Source: JAZRZI01 sp045601325 | GTDB lineage: Bacteria; Bacillota_I; Bacilli_A; RFN20; CAG-826 | Reading direction: 5' to 3' | DNA: 64,000 nt | Assembly: GCA_045601325.1 (NCBI GenBank) | Contig: JAZRZI010000021.1 | Span: 42,360-106,359 of the forward strand | Notes under the pieces: generated by a model | Databases searched by the model: none | What the model saw: only the letters and a program-made list of their open reading frames with translations | What the model was told of the DNA's origin: nothing | Shown: in pieces, positions 56,322 to 64,000 of the stretch | Layout: each line of letters begins with the position of its first letter | Numbering within the stretch: position 1 is the first letter of the stretch | Program-made: the position numbers and the translations under genes

Positions 56322-56541
56322 TTTTCTTGTGAACCACCTTTTCACTAGGATAATTTGTAACAAAAGATGGGCATTCACCACCAACTTGAATTGTATAAAA
56401 GATATTCCCATTTTCATCTTTTTTTACTGAATAAACATGCCCAATGAATAAATCGCCACGATAAGGGAATCTAACAAGATCACCAACTTTGTATTCGCTA
56501 TCGATGATTTCTTCATGTCTCTTTTTTTTACGAAAACACAT
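56317..56541 (-). CDS. 74-aa basic SH3-like protein
   Basis: Starts MCFRKKKRHEEI and contains YKVGDLVRFPYRGDLFIGHVYSVKK, a beta-barrel pattern like small SH3/KOW domains, ending VVHKKK. Function unknown. It begins one base after the MFS gene stop and has AGGAG upstream. Confidence 0.6.
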   Translation of the reverse strand: MCFRKKKRHEEIIDSEYKVGDLVRFPYRGDLFIGHVYSVKKDENGNIFYTIQVGGECPSFVTNYPSEKVVHKKK

Positions 56542-56542
56542 A

Positions 56543-57718
56543 TTATTTATTTTCTCCTTTGTTTGTTAAAAGTTTAAAAAGTATTGTCATTATAAATGCT
56601 AGACCAGGGAAAATTATAGCAAGCAAAAAACCGTATTTGATGTCGTCAGAGAAAAGGCCCACAACAAGAGGCCCACAAACACAACCAGTATCACCAGCTA
56701 ACGCTAACATACTAAACATCTTAGTTCCGCCTAGCGGATATTGTTTTGAGGCCACTGAATAGATAGCTGGCCACAAGATACCTACAAACAAGCCAGCAGA
56801 AGCTATTCCTATAATTGATGTTGGAACATTTTCAAACAAACCAATCATCAAATAAGAATTTATTAGTAAAAAAGCACTAATAATAATTGTAATTTTTGTA
56901 TTTGCCCTATCTCCAACAAAACCAAAAATAGTTCTAGAAATGGCCATTGTGCCAGCAAATAAACACAGGCCTAATAAGTCACCAAGAGTCTTATCAACAT
57001 TTAACCTTAATTCAATAAAATATGAACCCCATTGAGCGACTGAAATTTCAGAAGCACCTGCCGCTAAAATAGCTACGAATAATATGATAAAGTATTTCAT
57101 CTTGAAAACATCCTTTAAATTCATAGGATCTTTATCACCTTGTTGGGTTGCAATTGGACAAATAGAGAAAAGAATTATATTTAATAAAGGGAATATTATA
57201 AAAATAAAAGGTAGCCATCTCCAGTTAATAATGCCGAATATTTTGAAGTAAAAAGTCGATAACAAAATGGTTAGAATATGACCCCAAGAATAAAAAGAAT
57301 GCAATAAAGACATTGAACCGGATTTGTTTTTGTTTGGAATGGCATCAACAATTGGAGAAATTAATACCTCAATAAACCCTCCGCCTAACGCCATAAACAA
57401 AACAGAAATAAGTATTCCTAAATATGAGTTGATTGTGTATGGTAAGAAAACTAGCGAAAGCAAACCAACCAACGTAAAAGCATGTGATAATATAGTACAT
57501 TTTCTGTATCCCAATTTAATCACAAGCCCTGTGCTCAAAGAGTCAATTAGCATTTGCACAATAAAGCTGATAAATATAATGATAGTTATTTGCCACTTTT
57601 CAAAAGCAAATTCATTTGAGAACTGAACATATAAAAGTGGTAATAAATTATTGATAACCGCTTGTACTATATAACCAATATAAGCAGCAAATGTAGTGAC
57701 CTTATAATTTTGTTTCAT
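56543..57718 (-). CDS. MFS transporter
   Basis: 391 aa with 11-12 hydrophobic spans. The inter-domain loop lies near residues 190-210 (PIATQQGDKDPMNLKDVF). ARG-type motif A is replaced by KLGYRKC after span 2. The sequence resembles FucP/YdeE-like sugar or drug transporters; substrate unknown. AGG directly abuts the ATG and TGCTATAAA ends 7 bases before it, so the transcript may be leaderless. Confidence 0.85.
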   Translation of the reverse strand: MKQNYKVTTFAAYIGYIVQAVINNLLPLLYVQFSNEFAFEKWQITIIIFISFIVQMLIDSLSTGLVIKLGYRKCTILSHAFTLVGLLSLVFLPYTINSYLGILISVLFMALGGGFIEVLISPIVDAIPNKNKSGSMSLLHSFYSWGHILTILLSTFYFKIFGIINWRWLPFIFIIFPLLNIILFSICPIATQQGDKDPMNLKDVFKMKYFIILFVAILAAGASEISVAQWGSYFIELRLNVDKTLGDLLGLCLFAGTMAISRTIFGFVGDRANTKITIIISAFLLINSYLMIGLFENVPTSIIGIASAGLFVGILWPAIYSVASKQYPLGGTKMFSMLALAGDTGCVCGPLVVGLFSDDIKYGFLLAIIFPGLAFIMTILFKLLTNKGENK

Positions 57719-57749
57719 CCTAATATTTATAGCATATTTTATTCGATTA

Positions 57750-57778
57750 AAAAAGAAGACCGATTAATCGGCCTTCTA
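57750..57778 (-). terminator. Terminator of the 344-aa membrane protein
   Basis: AGAAGGCCGAT and AUCGGUCUUCU pair (one G-U) with a 2-base turn, then TTTTTTAAT on the minus strand. Confidence 0.85.
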
Positions 57779-57780
57779 TT

Positions 57781-58815
57781 TTACATCACTTCTCTTGTGC
57801 TATGATGCTTGTGCGATACTCTATTCCAAATAAATGTTATCAAAGGTGGAACGATATCAAGAAGCAAGAAAATATATGTATAAACATTAACACTAGCGGT
57901 GAACTCTACAGGCAAAATACCATAAGCAACAGTGCTAGGTGCATTAGGGTAAATTGTTAAACCTACAATGTAGATTGCATAACTAACTACCGCTACTATT
58001 AAAGTTACCAAAGAACAATAGAAACCAAACTCACTTTTGTTTCTTCTTTTCAAAGGCAAATAGATAAAATAGAACATTCCTAAATAAACAATAGGAACAA
58101 GCAAAGTTAGTATCAAACCTATAGCATATAGAACACCACTATTTCGATAATCGATATTAGGAGAAATATCAATAGTCCAAGGTGCATATATTAAAGCAGC
58201 TAATCCAAACCCTGCTCCTATAATAACTAAAACAGATAAAACACCTCTCGCAAACGCTTTCGCACCATGTGTCTCATAGTTATTGACAATCAACTCTGTT
58301 TCGTATGATGAATTCTTTTTGGAATAAATAACGCCAAGAATACCCATAACAACATAAACCACTCCTAAAAACATAGAGTTTAATGGGAATAGCAAAATAG
58401 AGTTGCTTGGTTCTATTAATGCATGATATAAGCCAGTAAATAAACCAATAATGAAATATAGAAGCATAAATCCACCAATGCAAATGAATTTAATGCCACC
58501 AACAAAGAACAATCTTTGACGTTTAGCTTTGCTAACAGGGAAAGTCAAATGATATAAAACGGTAAATAAATAGATAGAGCTGAAATATCCAGTTACAACA
58601 GGAAATACTCTTAAAAGTTCTTCTAATCCTTGATATGGAGCGCCTAATACGATTGATCCAATCATATTACAAATAAAATAAATGTTTTGGAAAATACCAA
58701 ACGCCGCCAAAACAAAACAACAAATAGTAATAATATTAAGTACAAGGAATTCCTTACGTCCTTTTTTGGACATTTGAGAAGTAATTCTCATTTCTTTTGA
58801 TAAAAAGTTAACCAT
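57781..58815 (-). CDS. Polytopic membrane protein of unknown function
   Basis: 344 aa with about eight hydrophobic spans in a repeated layout, short basic loops (KRQR, KRRNKSE), and a basic N-terminus. No family recognised. It begins one base after the metallophosphoesterase gene, so the two form an operon. Confidence 0.7.
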   Translation of the reverse strand: MVNFLSKEMRITSQMSKKGRKEFLVLNIITICCFVLAAFGIFQNIYFICNMIGSIVLGAPYQGLEELLRVFPVVTGYFSSIYLFTVLYHLTFPVSKAKRQRLFFVGGIKFICIGGFMLLYFIIGLFTGLYHALIEPSNSILLFPLNSMFLGVVYVVMGILGVIYSKKNSSYETELIVNNYETHGAKAFARGVLSVLVIIGAGFGLAALIYAPWTIDISPNIDYRNSGVLYAIGLILTLLVPIVYLGMFYFIYLPLKRRNKSEFGFYCSLVTLIVAVVSYAIYIVGLTIYPNAPSTVAYGILPVEFTASVNVYTYIFLLLDIVPPLITFIWNRVSHKHHSTREVM

Positions 58816-58816
58816 A

Positions 58817-59923
58817 TTAGTATCTCACCCAATAACTGACATAACTGTCGTCCCTTTCGTTGAAATATACATGATCTAAATCAAAAGTTTCATCATCGTG
58901 GAGTGTAACTAAAGAAGCACCACTAAGTTCAAATGCTTCTTGCAATTCAGGAATATTAGCAGCTTTCGCTTCTTCCTCACTCACTTTGTAATAAGAAATA
59001 TCATGTCCACTTTTTAAGCCTAAACCAATTGTGGTTGTTACATCATCATATAACTTAACATCAACGGTCCAGTCGATTGCGTGAGCGTGACCAGAAAATT
59101 GACCTTTTAGTTTTAAATGATTATCTTTAGCAATATTAAATAAATAAGGAGTCTTATTATAAATACTTGATGCAAATTCTTCGAATTTGAAGAATTTTGA
59201 TTTCGTAACATTGTCCTTTCCTTCTTGATTATCAATCCAAGCTTGTTCTATGTCCCATTCTGGGATGTGATAATACGCGATTGTAGGTGCGTTGCCTGCT
59301 AATTCGTTTTCAGCCTTCCACCATTCCGCTTGATCTTGTCTAATGTAGTCATAGTCTCTGCCAAAACCAAATGCAGATTCGGTATAGGAAGCTCCACTAT
59401 CAATATTTAATATTTGCCACTTAGTTGAGCCTTCTTTGTTTAAATTGATAACGTAATTAGTCAAACCATAAACATTATCGTTATCCACTTGTATAAAAAT
59501 ACAATTTTTAGCCTGTCTATGTTGATTTGCGAGCCAATCCAAACTATAGACGCCTTCTCTATCGTGATTGCCCCAAACCATCGCATAAGGAATATTAAAA
59601 TCTTCCATAAATCTTAAAAAGTTTTTCACAGTATCTACATCTGAGAGCATGTATGTGTCACCAGTAAATTCGATTAAATCAATTCCACCTTTTTTCTCAA
59701 TTACTTCATCAATCAAAGCTTTTAAATATTTTTTCGATGCAGATTCATCAGTTCCTGTGCTCCAATGAATATCTGTTAATTGCAAAATCTTAAAACCGTC
59801 ATGATATTCCATTGTTGCAACATACTTATCTAAATTTTCTTTGTAATTTAAAAGACTATTACATCCAGTTGAAGTAACAATTAAACAAGGAAATATAAAA
59901 GGTATAAGCTTTTTAAATTTCAT
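58817..59923 (-). CDS. Metallophosphoesterase, probable lipoprotein
   Basis: 368 aa. Calcineurin-like motifs in order: LQLTDIHW (DxH), EFTGDTYM (GD), WGNHDREG (GNHD), AYYHIPEWD and SGHAHAIDW (GHxH-like). The signal IPFIFPCLIVTSTGC ends in a lipobox-like STGC, so membrane anchoring outside the cell is likely although the -3 residue is Ser. Two-metal phosphoesterase; substrate unknown. AAGGAGG precedes the ATG. Confidence 0.85.
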   Translation of the reverse strand: MKFKKLIPFIFPCLIVTSTGCNSLLNYKENLDKYVATMEYHDGFKILQLTDIHWSTGTDESASKKYLKALIDEVIEKKGGIDLIEFTGDTYMLSDVDTVKNFLRFMEDFNIPYAMVWGNHDREGVYSLDWLANQHRQAKNCIFIQVDNDNVYGLTNYVINLNKEGSTKWQILNIDSGASYTESAFGFGRDYDYIRQDQAEWWKAENELAGNAPTIAYYHIPEWDIEQAWIDNQEGKDNVTKSKFFKFEEFASSIYNKTPYLFNIAKDNHLKLKGQFSGHAHAIDWTVDVKLYDDVTTTIGLGLKSGHDISYYKVSEEEAKAANIPELQEAFELSGASLVTLHDDETFDLDHVYFNERDDSYVSYWVRY

Positions 59924-59946
59924 ATATAGCCTCCTTAGATATTAAC

Positions 59947-59975
59947 ATTATATATATTATATAAAATATTTGTAA
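59947..59975 (-). promoter_or_regulatory. Promoter of the metallophosphoesterase operon
   Basis: Minus strand: TTACAA (59970-59975), 17-bp spacer, TATAAT (59947-59952). Confidence 0.55.
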
Positions 59976-59983
59976 GGTCTTTG

Positions 59984-60529
59984 TTATTTATCAGTTTTAC
60001 CAAACTTAAATCTGATTAGAGAGACAATAATTGAAACCACGACAAAACTTTCTGTAATTATTCCCCCAATAGAAAAATAGAATATATCGTAGAATAACCA
60101 GAATGGTGCAACAAAAAATAATTGAAAAAGGCGAATTGTTTTTGGGTCATCTGAAACAAATGATATTGTCCCCATAATTTGCGCAAAACAAACAGCAAGT
60201 CCTGTAAACCAAATTTCACCGAATCTATTCATTGTAATGATTGATCCAGCAACAAATAACACGCAGAATATAAATCCATCAAATTTATTGCTTTCTTTAT
60301 TTGTTCTATCTTTAAAAGCAAATGTTAACGCTCTAGTCATGCCGATAAGATTCATGATGCACCCACCCCAAGCTTTTAACAACGCAAATTGAGTAGAAAT
60401 TAAAAGACCAAAAGTCATTTGCAAAATTAAATAAATCTTGTTCTTTTTAAATTGATAAGAGCAAATAGATATTATGCTAGCTAAGATTCCAATTGTTTGT
60501 GCGATGAATGCATACCAAAAGTGAGACAT
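59984..60529 (-). CDS. YgjV-family inner membrane protein
   Basis: 181 aa, starting MSHFWYAFIAQTIGILASIISICSYQFK, with six spans and the family-typical GGCIMNLIGMTRALTFAFKD. YgjV-like proteins have unknown function. The ATG at 60529 has AGGAA 7 bases upstream; an in-frame earlier start would lie in the promoter. Confidence 0.75.
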   Translation of the reverse strand: MSHFWYAFIAQTIGILASIISICSYQFKKNKIYLILQMTFGLLISTQFALLKAWGGCIMNLIGMTRALTFAFKDRTNKESNKFDGFIFCVLFVAGSIITMNRFGEIWFTGLAVCFAQIMGTISFVSDDPKTIRLFQLFFVAPFWLFYDIFYFSIGGIITESFVVVSIIVSLIRFKFGKTDK

Positions 60530-60579
60530 AATTTTTCCTAAGAAATAAATTATACACAAAGATAATTTTAAGGCAATAA

Positions 60580-60604
60580 AAAACGTACCAAATGGTACGC
60601 TTTT
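60580..60604. terminator. Terminator beside IS left end, probably of the jelly-roll gene
   Basis: CGTACC (60584-60589), loop AAAT, GGTACG (60594-60599), with T6 on the minus strand. It sits 11 bp from the IS left end. On the minus strand no gene between it and 62166 needs it, so it probably belonged to the secreted-protein gene before the IS inserted. Confidence 0.7.
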
Positions 60605-60614
60605 ATGATTTGTT

Positions 60615-60672
60615 GGTACTGAGGATTCCTATGGGGAGTCCTTTTTTCTACACCCCCAATAGAATCCTTAGT
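60615..60672 (+). repeat. Palindromic left end of the IS
   Basis: ACTGAGGATTCCTATGGGG and its near complement CCCCCAATAGAATCCTTAGT form a long imperfect stem, so the left end folds on itself. Identical to 63943-64000. Confidence 0.8.
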
Positions 60673-60749
60673 TATTAAACATATCAATCAATAAAAAAAT
60701 CCCTTTAGAATTAAGTCGTCAAAACACATTCAGAAGGGAGGCTATTCAA

Positions 60750-62021
60750 ATGAATGAAGCCAATGACATTTTAACATTACTTGGGATTCCAAGTGAGAAA
60801 ATTAAATATTTTACAAGTGAATCAGATGACAAAAATTCTGTAATCTATATTGAATTAGTTGATGAGAAGGGATATTGTCCAGAATGTGGCTCAACATCAA
60901 TTGAGATTAAGGATTATTACACAGTTCGCATTAATAATTCGGTTATTAAACACAAGAACATGGTTGTCCAAATTAGAGTTAGAAGATATCGATGTAAGAA
61001 ATGTGGTAAGTCATTCAAACAAAGATATGACTTCTATGAAAAAGGTTCTTCTATTTCTAATTCAGTTAAGCAAGCTATCTTGGATGATTTAAAAGAAAAA
61101 TTAACATTCATACAAATTGCCAAAGATCACAATCTATCTTCCAAAGAAGTAAGAAACATTTTTGATAAATGTATCTTGCCACAGCTACCACTTCCACTAA
61201 CTGAGATTATTTGTATTGATGAATTTTGTTTTAAACATTCAAAAGGTGAAACTGGTAAGTATCCTGCAGTTATAACCGATCCAATGACTGGAAAAATATT
61301 AGATATTGTTATTTCTAGATGGAAGAATGTATTAATCGAATACTTTAACAGAGTTAAACTATCTTATAGATATAACGTTAAATACTTTGTATCAGATATG
61401 AATGATACATATAGAGATATTAAAAGAATATTCTTTAAAGATGCTTTACACATCGCTGATAGGTTTCATGTTGTCAAAGCATTTAATGAAGCAATAACTG
61501 CAATTAGAACTAGAATCTTGAAGCAAGAAGTATGGGAAGAAAAGGAATATCGATATCTTAAAAAGAACTGGAAGATATTCTTAAAAGATAGGAATGAATT
61601 AGCTAAAACTAGAACTATTGATGACGACGGAATTGTCTATGATCCTACAGTTAGTTTAGATAGATGTTTAGCTAAATATCCTGACCTATATTATGCCTAC
61701 TGGACCAAAGAAGATTTTAGAAGAGATACGAAGAAACTTATGTATTATGGCAAAGCCGCTCAAACGATAGATTTCTATATAAATAAACTAGTTGGTTCAT
61801 CAATTGAAGAGATGGCTAAAGTAGGAAAGACGCTACAAAACTGGAGAACCGAAATAATAAATGGAACAACTCAAAACCCATATTCGATTAAGATAAGCAA
61901 CGCAATTGCTGAATCCACAAATAACACAATTCAGACCCTAATTGATTTGAGTTATGGCTTGCCAGATTTCAATCGAATGAGGAAAAGAGTTCTATATATT
62001 AACAGGAACCAAAAAGACTAA
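60750..62021 (+). CDS. ISL3-family transposase
   Basis: 423 aa. N-terminal zinc-binding domain (C43, C46, C82, C85) typical of the family, a helix-turn-helix, then the DDE domain: ICIDEFCFKH, VSDMNDTYRDI, DALHIADRFHVVKAFNEA, and a C-terminal AESTNNTIQTLIDLSYGLPDFNRMRKRVL with the Glu. It is full length and intact. GGGAGG lies 5 bases before the ATG. A CTAAGGA/TCCTTAG hairpin overlaps the stop. Confidence 0.93.
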   Translation: MNEANDILTLLGIPSEKIKYFTSESDDKNSVIYIELVDEKGYCPECGSTSIEIKDYYTVRINNSVIKHKNMVVQIRVRRYRCKKCGKSFKQRYDFYEKGSSISNSVKQAILDDLKEKLTFIQIAKDHNLSSKEVRNIFDKCILPQLPLPLTEIICIDEFCFKHSKGETGKYPAVITDPMTGKILDIVISRWKNVLIEYFNRVKLSYRYNVKYFVSDMNDTYRDIKRIFFKDALHIADRFHVVKAFNEAITAIRTRILKQEVWEEKEYRYLKKNWKIFLKDRNELAKTRTIDDDGIVYDPTVSLDRCLAKYPDLYYAYWTKEDFRRDTKKLMYYGKAAQTIDFYINKLVGSSIEEMAKVGKTLQNWRTEIINGTTQNPYSIKISNAIAESTNNTIQTLIDLSYGLPDFNRMRKRVLYINRNQKD

Positions 62022-62045
62022 GGATTTTGAGGTCCTTAGCCTTGT
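62017..62045 (+). terminator. Hairpin at transposase stop
   Basis: CTAAGGA (62018-62024) and TCCTTAG (62033-62039) form a perfect 7-bp stem that includes the stop codon; the T-run after it is weak (CCTTGTTTG). Confidence 0.45.
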
Positions 62046-62165
62046 TTGATTATGTGTTTTGTCCCCAAAGGAATCCTCAGTTATTTTATAAGGTTTTATT
62101 ATCAAATCCCCATAAATCCCCATTAGAATCCTCAGAGCCATTTTGGTGGTAATTTTAACTTAAAC

Positions 62166-63782
62166 TTATGCTTTTGCAGCAAAGCTGATGTTATCTAAAA
62201 CACAAACTGTATTTGCTTTAGCGGTTGCATCCAAGAATAAGCCAATGTATAAACGGATAGTTCCAGTTGTGTATGCTAAGTTAGCAACTGAAGAGAGATC
62301 CTTCTCAAAATGGAACCAACCATTATCAGAGTTATCCCAAGTATATCCCCATTTACCATTAGGTAATAAGTCAATCCAAGCACTCTTAGAGTTCCAATCT
62401 GGATCCACTAATTTAATAACGACTTGATGCTTGTATGGGTTTGTATTTTCATCGATAGCAGCGTTATTTAATTTGATATCGAATGATAATGTGCCATTAC
62501 CAAGAGTTGGACAATCTGGTTTGCCCCAGAAATCTTCAGGACTGAATGTCATGAAGTATGCATCACCATCACCACTGTGAGTTGCAACATTTTCAAATGT
62601 GAATCTTCTAGAAGTTGTGCTACTACCACGAACGTTCTTGTAATCATAAGATACAGTTGCACCAAAACATTGGCCCACATCTAATGGAAGCATTTCCATA
62701 TTGCTTGTTGAAGCCATTTCAGTCATGTGCATTTCATCGAAATAAATTGCTTGGTTATTGCCATTGTGTTCATCAAAGTTGACGATAAGTCTAATGAGTT
62801 TAATATCTGCTAAGGATTTACCAGAAATAAGTTTTGAAACAAGAGTTGCATTAGAAATTACAAATTCGGTCCATTCGCCATCTTGTATTCCCGATTTAGC
62901 GTCAAGACCGATTTCATTAACGACTTGGCCCCAACCTTCAGTTTCATACATCTTAATTGCGACCCATTTATGAGCTGTTTCAAATTTAGCTTTGAAGACT
63001 AAATCAGAATTTGTGAAATCATAAGATTTGTCTAAGTTCAATAACATGCTTGGCCATCCTGTGCCAGTGCTATCACATGAAAGTTTGAGTGATCTACCAC
63101 TTAATGTAGGATCGCAAACATCAGTGCAATTAAAGTCAAAGTTGAACGAAGCACTTGGTACTTCGCTTTCACCATCAGTGGCTTTGCCAATCATGTCGTT
63201 AGATTCATATTCAATCCATGCAGCTTCAGTTGCAGGTGTACATGAATAAGTGAATTCTAAACTCTTAATGTAGAAAGAAACATTGTTTAAAGTTTCAATT
63301 CTAAAGAAGTTAACTGGGTTTTCAAAGTTGATTGTAATTGGATCGTTATCCCATGCACCTTTGTTATTTCTATAGCTTTGTGAATGTGTTTTGCTATCAT
63401 AAGCTGTACCATACGTAACAGTGATTTCACATTCAGCTTGGCATGTTTCACCAATAACTAATCTAGTTAAACCTTGAATAGGAGAAGTAGATTTGTTTTC
63501 TAAGAAATGTCCAGCACCCGCTGCTAATCTAACTAAGCCATTATCATAGTAAAGGCTATCGGAAGAAAGTGCGAAAGAAACAGGATTTCCTAACGCTGTG
63601 TTTCTTGTGAATGAACCAGCAGCGATTTCATCTTCACTCACTCTAGCACTACCACCGAGGTTTAAAGAATAGGAACTTTGTTCAGCAACAGTAAAAAATT
63701 GCTTAGTGTTTTTAATTCCCACTCCAACCGCCATAGCAGAAGCAACAGTGAACAAAGAAGCTAATAAAAATTTCTTTTTCAT
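62166..63782 (-). CDS. Secreted tandem jelly-roll (CBM-like) protein
   Basis: 538 aa. Signal peptide KKKFLLASLFTVASAMAVGVG, then three beta-rich segments: a first (about 40-195) with an FRIETLNNVSFYIKSLEFTYSC end; a second (about 200-355) with YDFTNSDLVFKAKFETAHKWVAIKM and IYFDEMHM; a third (about 360-538) with GTLSFDIKLNN and TVCVLDNISFAAKA. The pattern resembles carbohydrate-binding beta-sandwich modules without a catalytic domain. There is no sortase signal or anchor. GGAGG precedes the ATG at 63782. Confidence 0.75.
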   Translation of the reverse strand: MKKKFLLASLFTVASAMAVGVGIKNTKQFFTVAEQSSYSLNLGGSARVSEDEIAAGSFTRNTALGNPVSFALSSDSLYYDNGLVRLAAGAGHFLENKSTSPIQGLTRLVIGETCQAECEITVTYGTAYDSKTHSQSYRNNKGAWDNDPITINFENPVNFFRIETLNNVSFYIKSLEFTYSCTPATEAAWIEYESNDMIGKATDGESEVPSASFNFDFNCTDVCDPTLSGRSLKLSCDSTGTGWPSMLLNLDKSYDFTNSDLVFKAKFETAHKWVAIKMYETEGWGQVVNEIGLDAKSGIQDGEWTEFVISNATLVSKLISGKSLADIKLIRLIVNFDEHNGNNQAIYFDEMHMTEMASTSNMEMLPLDVGQCFGATVSYDYKNVRGSSTTSRRFTFENVATHSGDGDAYFMTFSPEDFWGKPDCPTLGNGTLSFDIKLNNAAIDENTNPYKHQVVIKLVDPDWNSKSAWIDLLPNGKWGYTWDNSDNGWFHFEKDLSSVANLAYTTGTIRLYIGLFLDATAKANTVCVLDNISFAAKA

Positions 63783-63846
63783 AGTTTTACCTCCACTCAA
63801 AAATGAGCATAAATAGAAAAATAATATTTTCTTATTTTAAGAATAA

Positions 63847-63892
63847 TTAAACCCAGTTGAAAAATCAATAATATTTATAGAACTGAGTTTAA
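63847..63892. promoter_or_regulatory. Inverted repeat upstream of the jelly-roll gene
   Basis: TTAAACCCAGTT (63847-63858) and AACTGAGTTTAA (63881-63892) form 12-bp arms with one mismatch and a 22-bp spacer, 65 bp upstream of the start codon. Could be an operator pair or a leader stem. Confidence 0.4.
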
Positions 63893-63907
63893 AAATGAAT
63901 TTGCACA

Positions 63908-63938
63908 AAAAGAAAAGGGGCATACCCCTTTCTATTTT
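63908..63938 (-). terminator. Terminator beside IS copy 2
   Basis: AAAGGGG and CCCCTTT with loop CATA; T-rich tails on both strands, longer on the minus strand (TTTTCTTTTTG). It probably ends a minus-strand gene beyond the window. Confidence 0.75.
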
Positions 63939-63942
63939 AATA

Positions 63943-64000
63943 GGTACTGAGGATTCCTATGGGGAGTCCTTTTTTCTACACCCCCAATAGAATCCTTAGT
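63943..64000 (+). mobile_element. ISL3-family insertion sequence, copy 2 (left end only)
   Basis: These 58 bases are identical to 60615-60672. The element runs off the window in the same orientation as copy 1. Confidence 0.9.

Larger units (their letters stand above)
60615..62139 (+). mobile_element. ISL3-family insertion sequence, copy 1
   Basis: The left end GGTACTGAGGATTCCTATGG (60615 on) and the inverted right end GGCTCTGAGGATTCTAATGG (ending 62139) match at 16 of 20 bases. The transposase gene fills the middle. No clean 8-bp target duplication is seen (GATTTGTT against ATTTTGGT). The first 58 bp recur exactly at 63943-64000, a second copy. Confidence 0.88.

Noticed and set aside
62140..62147. 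8-bp target duplication of the IS
   Set aside because: ATTTTGGT does not match GATTTGTT at the left junction, so no duplication can be claimed.
1..64000. Mycoplasma genetic code
   Set aside because: TGA closes several complete genes and all family-conserved Trp residues are TGG.
1..64000. CRISPR array or tRNA genes
   Set aside because: No regularly spaced direct repeats and no tRNA-like cloverleaf with a T-loop were found by reading.

Overview
The window is an AT-rich, gene-dense bacterial chromosome segment of Firmicutes/Bacilli type. It carries Bacillus-style gene neighbourhoods: yqeG-yqeH-yhbY-nadD/yqeK, rplU-prp-rpmA-obgE, the asp23-nusB-xseA-xseB-dxs block, and lon-engB. Several traits point towards a reduced lineage near the Mollicutes or Erysipelotrichia (inference): a fused NadD-YqeK, an EF-P whose tip loop lacks the usual modified lysine, a UPF0154 protein, and several genes whose start codon follows the -10 box directly. 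It is not a UGA=Trp mycoplasma. Complete genes such as aspS end in TGA, and tryptophan is read from TGG.

Layout. 1-10143, mostly plus strand: an MBL hydrolase cut by the window edge, efp, a small UPF0154 membrane protein, plsY (minus), parE-parC, and the yqeG-yqeH-yhbY-nadD/yqeK operon. 10144-10414 is a convergent, gene-free stretch with a nested AT-rich inverted repeat. 10415-46691, almost all minus: a PemK/MazF-like toxin; deoB-xerD-dinB-dxs-xseB-xseA-nusB-asp23-tkt-aspS-hisS-rel; a heterodimeric ABC exporter; recJ; secDF; ruvAB; nadE; obgE; rpmA-prp-rplU behind a structured leader; radC; a 60-aa peptide gene with a double-glycine-like leader; valS behind a T-box; engB; lon; tig. 46791-60529: a repeat-type hypothetical protein, small membrane proteins, a plus-strand P-loop kinase, a tight trio (CofE-like ligase, FAD oxidoreductase, DUF1846), a HAD phosphatase, an exported lipase-like protein with a membrane partner, an MFS transporter, a metallophosphoesterase lipoprotein and a YgjV-type protein. 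60615-62139 is an ISL3-family element. 62166-63782 encodes a secreted jelly-roll protein. A second IS copy of the same orientation begins at 63943 and runs off the window.

Most genes are housekeeping: translation, replication and repair, secretion, ppGpp and isoprenoid precursors. The accessory signals are a HisRS with an 85-residue Cys/His-rich tail, two unrelated genes that share an SD-masking leader, the bacteriocin-like peptide, the CofE-like trio, and two IS copies that both sit just beside an intrinsic terminator. No stretch over 300 bp lacks a gene. I saw no tRNA, rRNA or CRISPR array.
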